A stretch of 64,000 nucleotides of DNA from Rothia mucilaginosa (GCF_001061665.1 NZ_JVSP01000006.1:230039-294038); one strand, 5' to 3'; shown: positions 27,765 through 38,033, counted from the first letter of the stretch. Notes: generated by a model from the letters alone, not told the origin. Numbers and translations: made by a program.

Positions 27765-28643
27765 CTACGCGGCCTGACGCTCCGCGGTCTCCACCACGTT
27801 CACCAGCAGCTCGGCGCGGGTCATCGGGCCCACGCCACCGGGGTTCGGGGACACCCACGAGGCCTTCTCGGCGGCCTCGGGCGAGACGTCACCGAAGAGC
27901 TTCTTCTTGCCGGTCTCGGGATCCTCGGCGCGGGAAACACCCACGTCCAGCAGGATTGCGCCCTCCTTGACCTGGTGAGCCTTCAGCACGTGGGGCACGC
28001 CCACAGCGGCGACGATGACGTCGGCCTCGCGCAGCACCTCATCGAGGTTCTGGGTGCCGGTGTGAGCCAGGGTTGCGGTGGCGTTCACCTCGCGGCGGGT
28101 CAGCAGCAGACCCAGCGGGCGGCCCACGGTAATGCCGCGGCCGAGCACCACCACGTTCTTGCCGTTCCAGTCGATGCCGTGGCGCTTAACGAGCTCAATC
28201 ACGCCGTTCGGGGTGCAGGGCAGCGGGGAATCCAGCGGCTCCGAAACGTTCAGCACGAGCTTGCCGAGGTTGGTCGGGTGCAGGCCGTCGGCGTCCTTCT
28301 CGGGGGCGATGCGCTCGAGCACGCGGTTGGTGTCCAGGTGCTTGGGCAGGGGCAGCTGCACAATGTAGCTGGTGCAGGCCGGATCGTTGTTCAGCTTGTC
28401 AATCTCAGCGTCGAGCTCCTCCTGGGTGATATCGCCGGGCAGGTCCACGCGGATGGAGTTAATACCGATCTCCGCGCAGTCGCGGTGCTTAGCGCCCACG
28501 TAGGAGCGGGATGCCGGGTCGTCACCGACCAGGACGGTGCCCAGGCCGGGGGTGATGCCCTTAGCCTTCAGCGCCTCGACGCGCTCCTTCAGCTCCGCCT
28601 TGATGGCGGCAGCGGTTGCGTTACCGTCTAGAATCTGGGGCAT
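27765..28643 (-). CDS. folD: Bifunctional methylenetetrahydrofolate dehydrogenase/cyclohydrolase
   Basis: A 292-residue enzyme of one-carbon metabolism. Landmarks are the active Lys in Y-V-G-A-K-H-R near residue 55, V-Q-L-P-L-P-K-H near 97, [12 protein letters not shown] near 120, and the NADP loop [12 protein letters not shown] near 170. It interconverts 5,10-methylene-, methenyl- and 10-formyl-THF. Downstream of glyA and near purH/purN, so the folate one-carbon and purine genes cluster. Confidence 0.96.
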   Translation of the reverse strand: MPQILDGNATAAAIKAELKERVEALKAKGITPGLGTVLVGDDPASRSYVGAKHRDCAEIGINSIRVDLPGDITQEELDAEIDKLNNDPACTSYIVQLPLPKHLDTNRVLERIAPEKDADGLHPTNLGKLVLNVSEPLDSPLPCTPNGVIELVKRHGIDWNGKNVVVLGRGITVGRPLGLLLTRREVNATATLAHTGTQNLDEVLREADVIVAAVGVPHVLKAHQVKEGAILLDVGVSRAEDPETGKKKLFGDVSPEAAEKASWVSPNPGGVGPMTRAELLVNVVETAERQAA

Positions 28644-28765
28644 TGTTTTCCTTCCATAGATTACGGCGGGTTCGCCGAAACGGACGGTCTATGTGTTGGG
28701 TTCTTGGGGCCCCGCCGCGCCTCACCGATAGAGCGGGTCCGGGACGGCGGGCGGAGGGCGAAATA

Positions 28766-28812
28766 ACCCCGTCCGCGCATCGGCCACACGGGCGGATGAG
28801 CGAACGGGGTCA
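28766..28812 (-). terminator. Possible terminator of glyA
   Basis: ACCCCGT near 28768 pairs with ACGGGGT near 28805, with an inner CCGC/GCGG pairing. It lies just past the glyA stop on the minus strand and is followed there by TTATTTC. Confidence 0.4.
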
Positions 28813-28821
28813 TTCACGGTT

Positions 28822-30096
28822 CTACCAGTTCTCGCTGCCCTGGTAGAGGGGGTACTTGGCGCAGAGCGCATCCACGCGAGCGCGCAGGGCCGCGATGTCC
28901 GGGTTCGGCAGCAGCACGGAGGCGATGATGTCAGCCACCTCGGTGAAGCCCTCGGCGTCGAAGCCGCGGGTTGCCAGCGCGGAGGTGCCGATGCGCAGAC
29001 CGGAGGTCACCATCGGCGGGCGCGGGTCGTTCGGAACGGCATTACGGTTGACGGTGATGCCGGCGTCGTGCAGCAGGTCTTCTGCTTCCTTGCCGTTGAG
29101 CGCGTGGTGGCGCAGGTCGACAAGCACCAGGTGAACGTCGGTGCCGCCGGAGGCAATCGAAACGCCGGCGTCCTTCACGTCCTGCTCCAGCAGGCGCTTC
29201 GCCAGGATCTGCGCGCCCTCAATGGTGCGCTTCTGACGCTCCTTGAAGCCCTCGGATGCGGCAATCTTGAACGCGGTAGCTTTCGCGGCGATCACGTGCA
29301 TGAGCGGGCCGCCCTGCTGGCCGGGGAACACGGCCGAGTCAATCTTCTTCTTCAGCTCCTCGGTGCAGAGGATGAAGCCCGAGCGGGGGCCGCCCAGGGT
29401 CTTGTGTACGGTGGAGGACACCACGTGTGCGTGCGGGACGGGGTTCGGGTGCAGACCCGCAGCCACCAGGCCCGCGAAGTGCGCCATGTCCACCCACAGG
29501 TACGCGCCGATTTCGTCGGCAATCGCGCGGAATGCGGCGAAGTCCAGCTGGCGGGGGTACGCGGACCAGCCGGCGATAATCAGCTTGGGGCGCTCGGCCA
29601 GGGCCAGCTCGCGCACCTGCTCCATGTCAACGTAGCCGTTCTCGTCCACGCTGTAGGCGACAACGTTGTACAGCTTGCCGGAGACGTTCAGCTTCATACC
29701 GTGGGTCAGGTGGCCACCGTGCGCCAGGGACAGACCCATGATGGTGTCGCCGGGGTTCAGCAGCGCGTGCATGACGGCATTGTTCGCCTGCGCGCCGGAG
29801 TGGGGCTGTACGTTCGCGTGCTCCGCGCCGAAGAGCTCCTTCACACGGGCAATGGCGAGGTCCTCAACGATATCGACGTACTCGCAGCCGCCGTAGTAGC
29901 GGCGGCCGGGGTATCCCTCAGCGTACTTGTTGGTCAGCACCGAGCCCTGGCTCTGCATCACAGCGCGGGGGACAAAGTTCTCGGATGCAATCATCTCGAG
30001 GGTGTTCTGCTGGCGCTTGCGCTCCAGCTCAATGGCTTCTGCTACCTCGGGGTCGAGGTCGGCGAGGGGCATCTCGAGGATCTTCTGCTCGGTCAT
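28822..30096 (-). CDS. glyA: Serine hydroxymethyltransferase
   Basis: A 424-residue PLP enzyme that makes glycine and 5,10-methylene-THF from serine. The PLP lysine is in [14 protein letters not shown] near residue 230, [15 protein letters not shown] near 55 and H-S-G-A-Q-A-N near 95. A longer frame starts at 30141, but AGGAG lies 5 nt before the ATG at 30096. It is followed by folD on the same strand. Confidence 0.96.
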   Translation of the reverse strand: MTEQKILEMPLADLDPEVAEAIELERKRQQNTLEMIASENFVPRAVMQSQGSVLTNKYAEGYPGRRYYGGCEYVDIVEDLAIARVKELFGAEHANVQPHSGAQANNAVMHALLNPGDTIMGLSLAHGGHLTHGMKLNVSGKLYNVVAYSVDENGYVDMEQVRELALAERPKLIIAGWSAYPRQLDFAAFRAIADEIGAYLWVDMAHFAGLVAAGLHPNPVPHAHVVSSTVHKTLGGPRSGFILCTEELKKKIDSAVFPGQQGGPLMHVIAAKATAFKIAASEGFKERQKRTIEGAQILAKRLLEQDVKDAGVSIASGGTDVHLVLVDLRHHALNGKEAEDLLHDAGITVNRNAVPNDPRPPMVTSGLRIGTSALATRGFDAEGFTEVADIIASVLLPNPDIAALRARVDALCAKYPLYQGSENW

Positions 30097-30211
30097 TACG
30101 CTCCTGGGAGTGTTTTTACGGTATCTTCGGTGGCTCGTCATCGGGGTTGCGGCACTGTCTGCGGCTGAAAACCCTGAATGAAAAAATATGAGCTACACCT
30201 CATAATACCGT

Positions 30212-30247
30212 AAAGCCCGTTCTCCTTCGAGAAGGAAAACGGGCTTT
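30212..30247. terminator. Terminator between the TetR gene and glyA
   Basis: AAAGCCCGTT pairs with AACGGGCTTT around TCCTTC/GAAGGA. It lies about 100 nt past the TetR stop on the minus strand and 115 nt before glyA. Confidence 0.65.
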
Positions 30248-30351
30248 GGGATGCATCATGATGAAGTTTTACGGCGCCGGTATGGTACCGGTGCGGGACG
30301 CTTGACACGCCCCGGTGGGCCTATCGGCAAGGCGGCGCAGGTCGGTGAGTC

Positions 30352-30933
30352 CTAAGCCTGGCGCAGGATGGCGGAGGCGTACTCCAGGTAGGCCTCGCGG
30401 GCGCTATCCTTCTTACCGCCGGCCACCAGCTGGGTCTGCACCACGTAACCGGTCAGCACAGAGAGCACGGCCGCGCCGATGACGGTCAGCCATTCCTCGA
30501 GCTCCTCATCGGTGAAGTCCAGTTCAGCGGCGCCCCAGGCGCGGTAGCGCTCCAGGGCCTGATCGCGCAGGTAGGTTAGCTGCTCGGAAACCACGGCACC
30601 CAGCTGCGGCATGGAGACCGCCTCACCCCAGGTCACAAGCAGGTGACGGCGCACCTTGGGGGTGTCCAGCACCTTCAGGCACCCGAACACGTAGTCCCAG
30701 GGCTGCTCGGCGCGGATGCGGTCGAAGGGAGCCAGGTCCATGCGCGCGGCGGCGAGGATAATCTCATCCTTGGAGGAGAAGTGATTGTAGATGGCTCCAG
30801 CAGACAGGCCGGTGGCGGCGATAATCTCGCTCATCGAGGCCTTCTGATAGCCGTGCTTGATGAAACACTCGCGGGCGGTCTCTACAATCTGAGAACGCCT
30901 GTTCTTTTTGTATTCTTCGCTGACTTTAGGCAC
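30352..30933 (-). CDS. TetR/AcrR family transcriptional regulator
   Basis: A 193-residue protein. The helix-turn-helix is clear: I-V-E-T-A-R-E-C-F-I-K-H-G-Y-Q-K-A-S-M followed by I-I-A-A-T-G-L-S-A-G-A-I-Y-N-H-F-S-S-K-D-E-I at about residues 15-55. The C-terminal ligand domain is not assignable. The start is a GTG at 30933 without ribosome site, 6 nt behind TAGGAT. An inverted repeat TTAGG-N5-CCTAA overlaps the start, so autorepression is likely. The flanking genes give no clear target. Confidence 0.9.
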   Translation of the reverse strand: MPKVSEEYKKNRRSQIVETARECFIKHGYQKASMSEIIAATGLSAGAIYNHFSSKDEIILAAARMDLAPFDRIRAEQPWDYVFGCLKVLDTPKVRRHLLVTWGEAVSMPQLGAVVSEQLTYLRDQALERYRAWGAAELDFTDEELEEWLTVIGAAVLSVLTGYVVQTQLVAGGKKDSAREAYLEYASAILRQA

Positions 30934-30940
30934 AACCTAA
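30926..30940. promoter_or_regulatory. TTAGG-N5-CCTAA inverted repeat on the TetR start
   Basis: A perfect 5+5 palindrome overlapping the GTG start codon and abutting the TAGGAT box on the minus strand, in the place expected for an autoregulatory operator of a leaderless TetR gene. Confidence 0.4.
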
Positions 30941-31032
30941 TCCTAGCGAATTTTTTGGCGCTCCGCGCGCCTTTCGGGCGCACCTTCCGAGCCATGGAGC
31001 CCCAAAACGCAAAAAATAGAATAAAAATTCCA

Positions 31033-31073
31033 TAAAAAGGCGGGGTGCCCCGAAAATCCGGGGCATCCCGCCT
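31033..31073 (-). terminator. Rho-independent terminator of purH
   Basis: AGGCGGG(A/G)TGCCCCG pairs across a short AT loop and is followed on the minus strand by TTTTTATGG. It lies 65 nt beyond the purH stop. Confidence 0.88.
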
Positions 31074-31136
31074 CACTCACGCGCTCACGCCCGCCCGGCC
31101 GTAACCGGCCGCGGCGGTACGCGTAGCCGCAAAATC

Positions 31137-32747
31137 TTAGTGGAAGAAGTGGCGGGTACCGGTCAGGTACATGGTCACGCCGGCAGCCTTAGCGGCCTCG
31201 ATAACTTCCTCATCACGGATCGAACCGCCCGGGTGCACGACGGCACGCACGCCGGCGTCCAGCAGAACCTGCAGGCCGTCAGCGAAGGGGAAGAACGCAT
31301 CGGATGCGGCAACCGCACCGCGGGCACGCTCGTTACCCTCGCCACCGAGGGTGTTCGCACGCTCAACGGACAGCTTGCAGGAGTCCACGCGGTTCACCTG
31401 GCCCATGCCGATGCCCACTGCGGCGCCGTTATCGGCCAACAGAATGGCGTTCGACTTGGGCGAGCGCAGTGCGCGCCACGCGAACTCGAGGTCGCGCAGG
31501 GTAGCCTCGTCGGCGGGCTCGCCGGCAACCAGGGTCCAGTTCTTCGGGTCGTCGCCCTCGGCCTGCAGGCGGTCGGCCTCCTGGAAGAGCGCGCCGCCGG
31601 AGATGGGACGGTACTCGATGGCATCGCGGCTAAAGCCCTCGGGCAGAACCAGCAGGCGCAGGTTCTTCTTCTCGCGCAGAATCTCCAGGGCCTCGGGCTC
31701 GTAGCCGGGGGCCACGACAACCTCGGTGAAGATGCCCTTGACGGTACGGGCCATAGCGGCGGTCACCGGGCGGTTAGCGGCAATCACGCCACCGTATGCG
31801 GACAGCGGGTCGCAGGCGTGAGCCTTCGCGTGAGCGTCCGCAATCGGATCGGCGGCACCGGGGGTTGCCACGGCGATACCACAGGGGTTGTTGTGCTTGA
31901 TGACGGCAACGGCCGGCTCGTCGAAGTCGTAGGCGGCGCGCAGAGCGGCGTCGGCGTCAACGTAGTTGTTGTAGCTCATGGCCTTGCCGTGCAGCTGCTC
32001 GGCCTGTGCAATGCCGGGGGCGGCCGCCGGGTTAACGTACAGGGCGGCGCGCTGGTGCGGGTTCTCGCCGTAGCGCAGGGTCTCGCTGCGCTCGAAGCCC
32101 AGGCCGGCGTACGGGGGCCAGAAGTTGGCGTCCTCGTCCTGCAGGAACTGGGATGCGGTCCAGGTAGCCACGGCGGTGTCGTAGGCGGCGGTGTGGGCGA
32201 ATGCGCCAGCGGCCAGGCGGCGGCGCTCCTCCAGCGAGAAGCCACCGTTCTTAGCGGCCTCAACCGTGCGCTCGTAGTCGGCCGGGTCCACCACAATTGC
32301 GACGGCGTCGTGGTTCTTCGCGGCAGCGCGAACCATGGAGGGGCCACCAATGTCGATCTTCTCGATGATGGCGTCCTGATCGGCACCGGAAGCAACGGTC
32401 TCGACGAAGGGGTACAGGTTCACGACGACCAGATCGAAGGGCTCAACGTCCAGCTCGCCGAGGGTGTCGATGTGCTCCTGCTTGCGGCGGTCAGCCAGAA
32501 TACCGGCGTGAATGCGCGGGTGCAGGGTCTTCACACGGCCCTCGAGGCACTCGGGGAAGCCGGTCACCTCGGTCACCTCGGTGACGGGAACGCCTGCGGC
32601 CGCAATGGTCGCCGCGGTCGAACCGGTGGACACCAGGGCCACGCCGGCCTCGTGCAGACCGCGGGCGAAATCCTCCAGGCCGGTCTTGTCGTAGACAGAA
32701 ATGAGGGCGCGGCGCAGGGGCACGCGATCGAGCTCAATAAGAGACAC
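31137..32747 (-). CDS. purH: AICAR transformylase/IMP cyclohydrolase
   Basis: A 536-residue bifunctional enzyme for the last two steps of IMP synthesis. The N-terminal MGS-like cyclohydrolase has [12 protein letters not shown] and [13 protein letters not shown]; the transformylase has [17 protein letters not shown] and the C-terminal H-P-G-G-S-I-R-D. The frame is open to 32870, but I place the start at the GTG at 32747 with CGGAG just upstream, because the preceding residues are not purH-like. Confidence 0.95.
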   Translation of the reverse strand: MSLIELDRVPLRRALISVYDKTGLEDFARGLHEAGVALVSTGSTAATIAAAGVPVTEVTEVTGFPECLEGRVKTLHPRIHAGILADRRKQEHIDTLGELDVEPFDLVVVNLYPFVETVASGADQDAIIEKIDIGGPSMVRAAAKNHDAVAIVVDPADYERTVEAAKNGGFSLEERRRLAAGAFAHTAAYDTAVATWTASQFLQDEDANFWPPYAGLGFERSETLRYGENPHQRAALYVNPAAAPGIAQAEQLHGKAMSYNNYVDADAALRAAYDFDEPAVAVIKHNNPCGIAVATPGAADPIADAHAKAHACDPLSAYGGVIAANRPVTAAMARTVKGIFTEVVVAPGYEPEALEILREKKNLRLLVLPEGFSRDAIEYRPISGGALFQEADRLQAEGDDPKNWTLVAGEPADEATLRDLEFAWRALRSPKSNAILLADNGAAVGIGMGQVNRVDSCKLSVERANTLGGEGNERARGAVAASDAFFPFADGLQVLLDAGVRAVVHPGGSIRDEEVIEAAKAAGVTMYLTGTRHFFH

Positions 32748-32854
32748 AAATACTCCGATACTTTGCACCGTGCCCGGCACATGCGGCGGCACGGCTGGTG
32801 GATGGATGTGAGTCCGCCCCGGCGGGCGGGATGTGCGGGTGGGGTTTACCCCCG

Positions 32855-32904
32855 CCGTCGCGCCGGGCACGGGGTGCCCCCACTCGGGCAGTGGGGCGCG
32901 ACGG
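32855..32904 (-). terminator. Hairpin between purN and purH
   Basis: CCGTCGCGCC pairs with GGCGCGACGG around a GC-rich loop with further pairing. It lies in the 212-bp gap, after the purN stop and before purH, and could be a terminator or attenuator. Confidence 0.4.
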
Positions 32905-32959
32905 TACGTCTGTACGGGCGGGGAATCGGAGCGTGCGCTCCACCCGCCGTATGAAAAAC

Positions 32960-33532
32960 TTATGCGGCAGAGTGCTTCTGCGCGAGGTCGGCGATGGTCT
33001 GCACGAGCAGGCGGCGCTCCTGCACCTTGATGCGTTCGTGCAGAGTTTCTTCGGTATCGCCGTCGAGCACGGGCACGGCGGCCTGCGCCAGGATGGGGCC
33101 GGTATCAACGCCGGCGTCGACGAAGTGCACGGTCAGGCCGGTAATCTTCACGCCGTGGGCCAGGGCGTCACGCACGCCGTGTGCGCCCGGGAAGGATGGC
33201 AGCAGGGCGGGGTGGGTGTTGATAATGCGGTTGCTGAAGCGCTCGACCAGCTGCGCATCCACGATGCGCATGAAGCCGGCGAACACGATGTAATCGGGCT
33301 CGTAGGAGGCAATCTTCTCTTCGAGGGCGCGGTTCCACGCCGGGCGGTCTGCGTAGTCGCCGGGCTGCACCAGGAAAGTGGGCACGCCGGCGGCCTGGGC
33401 GCGTTCGATACCCAGGCAGGGCTTGTCGGCGCCAACAGCCGCAATGTCGAGGGGAAGCTCGCCCGCCGCTACGGCGTCGAGAATGGACTGAAGATTCGTT
33501 CCGGATCCGGATACCATAACCACAATTCGCAC
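32960..33532 (-). CDS. purN: Phosphoribosylglycinamide formyltransferase
   Basis: About 190 residues. It begins [16 protein letters not shown], the phosphate loop, and has [15 protein letters not shown] near 108-122 and [13 protein letters not shown] near 137, including the catalytic Asn/His/Asp set. It transfers formyl from 10-formyl-THF to GAR. The GTG at 33532 is preceded by TATACT at a 6-nt distance, indicating a leaderless mRNA; an upstream ATG at 33550 is less likely. Confidence 0.95.
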   Translation of the reverse strand: MRIVVMVSGSGTNLQSILDAVAAGELPLDIAAVGADKPCLGIERAQAAGVPTFLVQPGDYADRPAWNRALEEKIASYEPDYIVFAGFMRIVDAQLVERFSNRIINTHPALLPSFPGAHGVRDALAHGVKITGLTVHFVDAGVDTGPILAQAAVPVLDGDTEETLHERIKVQERRLLVQTIADLAQKHSAA

Positions 33533-33538
33533 CCAACC

Positions 33539-33544
33539 AGTATA
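33539..33544 (-). promoter_or_regulatory. -10 box of purN (leaderless start)
   Basis: TATACT on the minus strand, 6 nt before the purN GTG. Confidence 0.5.
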
Positions 33545-33719
33545 GCCCATCTCACATGCGTTGCGGGAGCTCGGAGAGAGGGTCGCCCGCGTTAACGGGA
33601 GAAGGTATTGCGGCAGCGCTCGGTAGGCCGGGACGGTCGGAAGAGCGGAGGGCTCCAGCAGTCCGGACGCGGAAGGCGAACGAACGGAGGCGCGGCGGGC
33701 CTCACGCCCGAAGGGACGG

Positions 33720-33725
33720 TACCCT
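33720..33725 (+). promoter_or_regulatory. -10 box of the following membrane protein gene
   Basis: TACCCT lies 7 nt before the ATG at 33733 with no ribosome site between them. Confidence 0.4.
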
Positions 33726-33732
33726 TAAAGCT

Positions 33733-34356
33733 ATGTCTACTCCCCCGCCGAACACCCCGAACGACCAGCCCCGCAACCCTCAGCAGCAGGCTCAGCCGCA
33801 GAGCCCCGCCTCCAACCCGCAGCAGGGACAGCACCAGGGGCCGCCGGCCCCCGGCAGGTACAGCGGACAGCACCCCGGCGCACAGTACCCCAGCGCGCCG
33901 GGCGCGCATCAGCCCGGCGGCGGAAACCCCGGCAAGCCACCGATGGACCCGCTACAGCGCCAGCGCATCCTGCTCCGCGCGGCCATGGTTCTCGTGGTCT
34001 CCGTGCTACTCATCTTCGGGGCGTCTTCCTTCGTGCTCTCCCCCATGCCCTACTTCCTGGGCCTTTTCCTCTTTGCGCTGGTGGGCATGGGGCTGAACGT
34101 CTGGGCCATCGTGCGCACCGCGAGCGCGCGCGGCCCCTGGATCTTCTACGTTGCCGCCTCCCTCAGCATCCTCTACAGCCTCATGACCGTGATTGGCGGA
34201 ATCGGTCTGGCCGTCATGCCGGGGATGCAGGAGTACCGCGAGTGCCGCACGGCCGCGCTGACCGGCACCGATATGTACACCTGCGACCAGATGCTCCAGA
34301 ACAGCATGGACAGCTTCGCGGGCACCGGCAGCACGGCAGGGGCCTCCTCCCGTTAG
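33733..34356 (+). CDS. Hypothetical membrane protein with Pro/Gln-rich head
   Basis: A 207-residue protein of no recognised family. Residues 1-75 are Pro/Gln/Asn/Gly-rich and probably disordered in the cytosol. Then come three hydrophobic segments at about 80-103 (A-M-V-L-V-V-S-V-L-L-I-F-G), 105-128 and 136-162, followed by an outward tail with C-R-T-A-A-L-T-G-T-D-M-Y-T-C-D-Q-M, whose two cysteines could pair. A P-M-P-Y-F-L-G-L-F turn separates helices. It is divergent from purN and has its own terminator. The longer upstream frame is Arg-rich noise. Confidence 0.75.
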   Translation: MSTPPPNTPNDQPRNPQQQAQPQSPASNPQQGQHQGPPAPGRYSGQHPGAQYPSAPGAHQPGGGNPGKPPMDPLQRQRILLRAAMVLVVSVLLIFGASSFVLSPMPYFLGLFLFALVGMGLNVWAIVRTASARGPWIFYVAASLSILYSLMTVIGGIGLAVMPGMQEYRECRTAALTGTDMYTCDQMLQNSMDSFAGTGSTAGASSR

Positions 34357-34375
34357 CGGCGGCCGGAGCGCACAC

Positions 34376-34426
34376 AGCACGAAACCCGCGCGAGTCATCC
34401 TCGCGCGGGTTTCGTGCTATTTTTCG
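34376..34426 (+). terminator. Rho-independent terminator
   Basis: AGCACGAAACCCGCGCGA pairs perfectly with its complement over a 7-nt loop and is followed by ATTTTTC. It separates the convergent membrane-protein and PerM-like genes. Confidence 0.9.
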
Positions 34427-34428
34427 AG

Positions 34429-36768
34429 CTATTTCTTCTTCGGGGCCTGCGATCCGGTAACCTCTTCCCCGGTCGGCAGCGGGGGCAGCTCCACGGTGGA
34501 GGCCTCGTCGGTCAGAAGCGGCAGGATGCCGGTCTGGGCGCGCACGCCAAAGATACGGTTCATGGCCTGGTCGGCGGAGAGCACCTCCAGCTCGCGTTCC
34601 ATGAAGTCACGCTCTCCCCCGGCCTTCTTCTTCGCCTTGCGCTCGCTCTTGGCCGCCTTCTTCTCACGGCGCTTGCGGGCGCGCTGTTCCGCCGCGGAGG
34701 GCTCGGCCTCCGGGGTCTCGGAGGCTTCGCGCTCCGAACGGTCGGGAGCGGCATCCTCGGAGCCTTCGGCGGGCTGAACGCCGAAACCGAAGTACGCCAT
34801 GATGCGCCCGGCACGGCCTCGCGGGCGAGCGGGCTCGGCGCTTTCGGAGGCGTCCTCGGGTTCGGCGGGGCCTTCCCCCGCGGTCTTCGCGGAAGACTTC
34901 GAGATTTCCGCGGACTTCGGGGCCGCCTTCTTCTCGCTCTTCGAACCGGCCTCGGACGCGGCGGAAGCGGGCTCGGGGTTCTCGGGCTCGGGGTTCATAA
35001 ACTCGGGGATGGAGAGGTCGGATTCCACCGGCTCGGGCAGGTCCTCGTCGGGAACGACCTCGGCGAGCGCATCCGCCAGGGCGCGCTCGGCCACGGGGTC
35101 GGAAGCCTCCAGGGGGTAGGCGTGCACGGGCTCCTGCGGGTGCACCGGCACGTGGCCGGTGGCTACCTCGTCCACAATCGTGTGCGCCTCGGAGGGCTCC
35201 TGCGAATCCTCGTGCTCGGAGTCCTCGTTCTCAGAGTCCTCGGAGCTCGGCTCGCTCTTTCGGGAATCTTCGGCGGCCTTGCGCTCGGCTTCTGCCTTGC
35301 GAGCTTCCTCCTCCCGGCGCTTGGCTTCCTCAGCTTCCTCCGCCTCGCGACGCTCAGCCTCGGCTTCCTCGGCAGCTCGGCGTTCCTCACGCTCGGCCGC
35401 ACGCTCCGCGCGACGCCGAGCCAGGCGCTCCTTCGCGGAAGCACCAAGGCTCATCAGGCGCTCGCCCAGGTTCGGGCGCTCATCGGCAAATCGCGGCAGA
35501 TCGCGGCTGCTATCGGGCACCAGGGCGCGGCTGAGCAGGTTACCCAGAGCCACGCCGAGCCCCACCCACAGAGCCGTGTGGCCCGCAAAGCTCAGCGGCT
35601 CGGCACCCACCTCGGTGAAGCGGCCGACGCCCAACGAGCCGTAGGAAATCCAACCCAGCCACAGGGCGGCCAGAGAAGTCAGCAAACCGGTCAGCACGCC
35701 CAGCGCAAGCGAGGACAGCAGGGCCGAAAGCGGACGGAACGGCACCTTCAGGGCGACCCACTCGTCCAGGTGATCCTCACCCTCACGCAGGAACCACCAA
35801 CCGGCAATCGCGCCGGCGGCCACCGGAACCAGCAGACCCAGCAGGCCGGCGCTTCCCAGGGACTCAGGAACCCCGCCCAGGATCGGCAGCATCGGCAGGG
35901 ACCCGGCATTGCTACTCGTCAGGCCGATCGAGGTACCCGCGCCAAAGGCGAAACCGGCACCGGTCGACCAGGCCATCGCGTAAATCACCAGGTTGGGCAG
36001 GAAGCCCAGCTGCAGCAGCGTCACAGCGGTATCACCCACCGGGCCCGCGTGCAGCTCCTGGTAGGTGGCCACCACCTGCGACCAACCGCCCAGAATACCC
36101 AGGGCCAGTAGCAGCGCGCCCAGGCCCACGAAGGCCACCGCGGCAACCACCGCCGCGCGCACCACAGCCCACGCGTAGGACCCGGCCCAGCGCGAGTACT
36201 GGCTCATCTGCGAAATCTGCTCCGCCGTATCAACACCCACCATGCGCGAAAGCGAACGCGCCTCGCGGTAGCCGCCCCACATCAGGCCGACCACCACGAT
36301 ACCCAGCGGCACCAGCGCAGCGTTCAACACCTGCAGCGGCTTCGGGCTCGGGCTCGCCCAACCGTACACCGCCGAACAAATCAGCGCGTAGGTCACCGAG
36401 CCCGAGAGTACCGGAATGAGGAACTCCCCCTCGTACGAGGCGCGCGCCAGCCTGCGACCGGAACGGTAGCAAAATAGCAACGGCAGAATACTCAGGCCCA
36501 GCGGCACCAGGGTCATGGTGCCCGCGGAGGCGCCAAAGACAGCCGAGAGGTCCAGGGGAACGCCGTGAATCAGGAGCCACAGGTGGGCCGACATCGCGGC
36601 CACCGACGAGAACTCCGTGCCGCCAAAACCGTTCGTCGCCCACACGGCAGCCATGGCGGCCACCACCAGGACGCCGGACATCAGGGCGGTTAGAATCAGC
36701 TCAACGACGCCCTGAAGCCACAGGGGCATGGGCATGGAATAGCGGGAGATAGGTGAGGTGCTTTTCAT
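34429..36768 (-). CDS. DUF6350/PerM-like membrane protein with long charged C-terminal extension
   Basis: A 779-residue protein. Residues 1-430 hold about nine or ten hydrophobic helices, with [10 protein letters not shown] and [13 protein letters not shown] type loops, as in the actinobacterial DUF6350 (PerM) family linked to cell division and persistence. Residues about 455-720 are an extreme Glu/Ala/Arg-rich region ([14 protein letters not shown]), likely helical then disordered, and the last 60 residues ([14 protein letters not shown]) look structured. Usual family members lack most of this tail. GGAAGG lies before the ATG. The family is commonly next to purN, which is close here. Confidence 0.8.
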   Translation of the reverse strand: MKSTSPISRYSMPMPLWLQGVVELILTALMSGVLVVAAMAAVWATNGFGGTEFSSVAAMSAHLWLLIHGVPLDLSAVFGASAGTMTLVPLGLSILPLLFCYRSGRRLARASYEGEFLIPVLSGSVTYALICSAVYGWASPSPKPLQVLNAALVPLGIVVVGLMWGGYREARSLSRMVGVDTAEQISQMSQYSRWAGSYAWAVVRAAVVAAVAFVGLGALLLALGILGGWSQVVATYQELHAGPVGDTAVTLLQLGFLPNLVIYAMAWSTGAGFAFGAGTSIGLTSSNAGSLPMLPILGGVPESLGSAGLLGLLVPVAAGAIAGWWFLREGEDHLDEWVALKVPFRPLSALLSSLALGVLTGLLTSLAALWLGWISYGSLGVGRFTEVGAEPLSFAGHTALWVGLGVALGNLLSRALVPDSSRDLPRFADERPNLGERLMSLGASAKERLARRRAERAAEREERRAAEEAEAERREAEEAEEAKRREEEARKAEAERKAAEDSRKSEPSSEDSENEDSEHEDSQEPSEAHTIVDEVATGHVPVHPQEPVHAYPLEASDPVAERALADALAEVVPDEDLPEPVESDLSIPEFMNPEPENPEPASAASEAGSKSEKKAAPKSAEISKSSAKTAGEGPAEPEDASESAEPARPRGRAGRIMAYFGFGVQPAEGSEDAAPDRSEREASETPEAEPSAAEQRARKRREKKAAKSERKAKKKAGGERDFMERELEVLSADQAMNRIFGVRAQTGILPLLTDEASTVELPPLPTGEEVTGSQAPKKK

Positions 36769-36900
36769 CGTCCTTCCATGATGCCACGTTTTAACGACGA
36801 AACCCGCCTCCGGAAGGGCCGGTGATGGCCCTCGAAGACAGGTTTTTGCACGTCGCGTCAGTTTTGGGTTAGTCCCTCAGCGGGAATATTTACGGCACCC

Positions 36901-37335
36901 CTAGTGATCGGTCCAGGGGTTGGATGCATTCACGCCCCAGGAACGGTACACCTGCGCCTTCGAGGAGACCAGCTCCAGATCGTAGGCGCTTGCACTCGCG
37001 GCCATCAGCCCCTCCAGGGCGGCCGTGGGGAGGGGTCCGGCGCCGTCGCGCCCCACCGCGTGCTGACCGCGCGGGGCCTGGCGGCCCGCCCACTCGAGGC
37101 TCACGCGCGCATCCACGTTAATGACGTGGTCACCGAAGCGTTCGAGCAGCTCGGTAATCCAACGGTCGGTCTCGGGGTAGGGGTAGAGGCCTTTGAGCTC
37201 ACCAATGCTCAACACCGAAATGTACATGTGGCGAAACGAGCGGCGGCGCAGAAACGCCACCACGGCGGGGTCTGGATCCGCCTTACGAATCTCCGCGAGA
37301 ACGTCGGAGTCCAGGAGCATACCGGAAAAGTTCAT
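36901..37335 (-). CDS. PIN-domain, VapC-like protein with altered active site
   Basis: A 144-residue PIN-fold protein. It has L-L-D-S-D-V-L-A-E-I with D9, I-S-V-L-S-I-G-E-L-K-G with E46, and A-L-E-G-L-M-A-A-S-A near 108, where other VapC proteins have Asp (D-x-L-I-A-A); the last T-x-N...D-F acidic motif is replaced by S-S-K-A-Q-V-Y. VapC enzymes cut RNA using four acidic residues with Mg2+. With E108 and no fourth acid, activity may be weakened. It starts 10 nt after the small antitoxin-like gene and is probably co-transcribed. Confidence 0.72.
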   Translation of the reverse strand: MNFSGMLLDSDVLAEIRKADPDPAVVAFLRRRSFRHMYISVLSIGELKGLYPYPETDRWITELLERFGDHVINVDARVSLEWAGRQAPRGQHAVGRDGAGPLPTAALEGLMAASASAYDLELVSSKAQVYRSWGVNASNPWTDH

Positions 37336-37345
37336 ACCCCTAATG

Positions 37346-37573
37346 CTACGCTACGCGCAGACCGGCGATTTCGATGGCGGGAATACCCTCGGGGTTGGGC
37401 AGAAGAAGGAAGTTCAGGAACTCGTCGCGCTTAGAAGAAATGCGGGAGTAGTCGTCAATGCTGACCGCGGTGAAACCGCCTCGAGCGGGAACTGCTGCGG
37501 CACGCAGGCTGTCCTGGTAGGAGCGGGAGGGGTTCAGAGAGATTGCTGCTTCGGTTGCAGAGCCGTTGTACAT
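37346..37573 (-). CDS. Antitoxin-like small protein (Phd/YefM-like C-terminus)
   Basis: A 75-residue protein ending 10 nt before the VapC-like gene. G-G-F-T-A-V-S-I-D-D-Y-S-R-I and D-E-F-L-N-F-L-L-L-P-N-P resemble the end of Phd/YefM-type antitoxins (V-S-x-x-x-Y...F-x-x-F-L-L), which wrap around the toxin. The N-terminal part (A-T-E-A-A-I-S-L-N-P-S-R-S-Y) is not an obvious DNA-binding domain, so the gene may be shortened or a different type. CAGG lies before the ATG. Position next to a PIN gene is the main support. Confidence 0.6.
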   Translation of the reverse strand: MYNGSATEAAISLNPSRSYQDSLRAAAVPARGGFTAVSIDDYSRISSKRDEFLNFLLLPNPEGIPAIEIAGLRVA

Positions 37574-37826
37574 GTGACAACCTGCGCCGTGAGTGGCGCG
37601 ATCCTTTCGCGTTGCTCTTGTCTGTACCGGTTACCACCCCTGAGGGTGGTGAATACAAACCGCTTCGTCATCCGAGCCACCCGTGAACATGGGGTTGGCG
37701 TTCGACCATAGTCGGAGCTTATCAGTCGAAACTCTTGAAGCTGGCTCCAGCTTACAGCACGTTCTCACCTTAAGTAAAGCGTTCTTCACAAAAGATTCAT
37801 GTCACATGTATTTTCACTAATCAAAG

Positions 37827-37838
37827 CGTTTATAAACG
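37827..37838. promoter_or_regulatory. Perfect palindrome CGTTTATAAACG
   Basis: A 12-bp perfect palindrome in the AT-rich divergent region, about 250 bp before the antitoxin start and 210 bp before the SNF2 start. Size fits a small dimeric regulator; which one is unknown. Confidence 0.35.
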
Positions 37839-38033
37839 TTCCATGGCTGTCTCGACACGTAATATTTGACCCTCGGTAGCCCCTCGCTTTCACCCCTCCG
37901 CGAGCACGCAGACCAATCCCGCGCGGGGCGCGGCGGCCGCTTTCAGCGTGTTCAATTCGCCTCGTTAAACCCTCGGAGCGCGCACGCTCGAGAGGCAATG
38001 ACCGCCCGCCGGGCGGTACCTCACCCAATGCGA

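Noticed and set aside
33556-33732. N-terminal extension of the gene starting at 33733
   Set aside because: The extra 59 residues are Arg/Gly-rich without structure, and the TACCCT box lies inside it just before the ATG at 33733.
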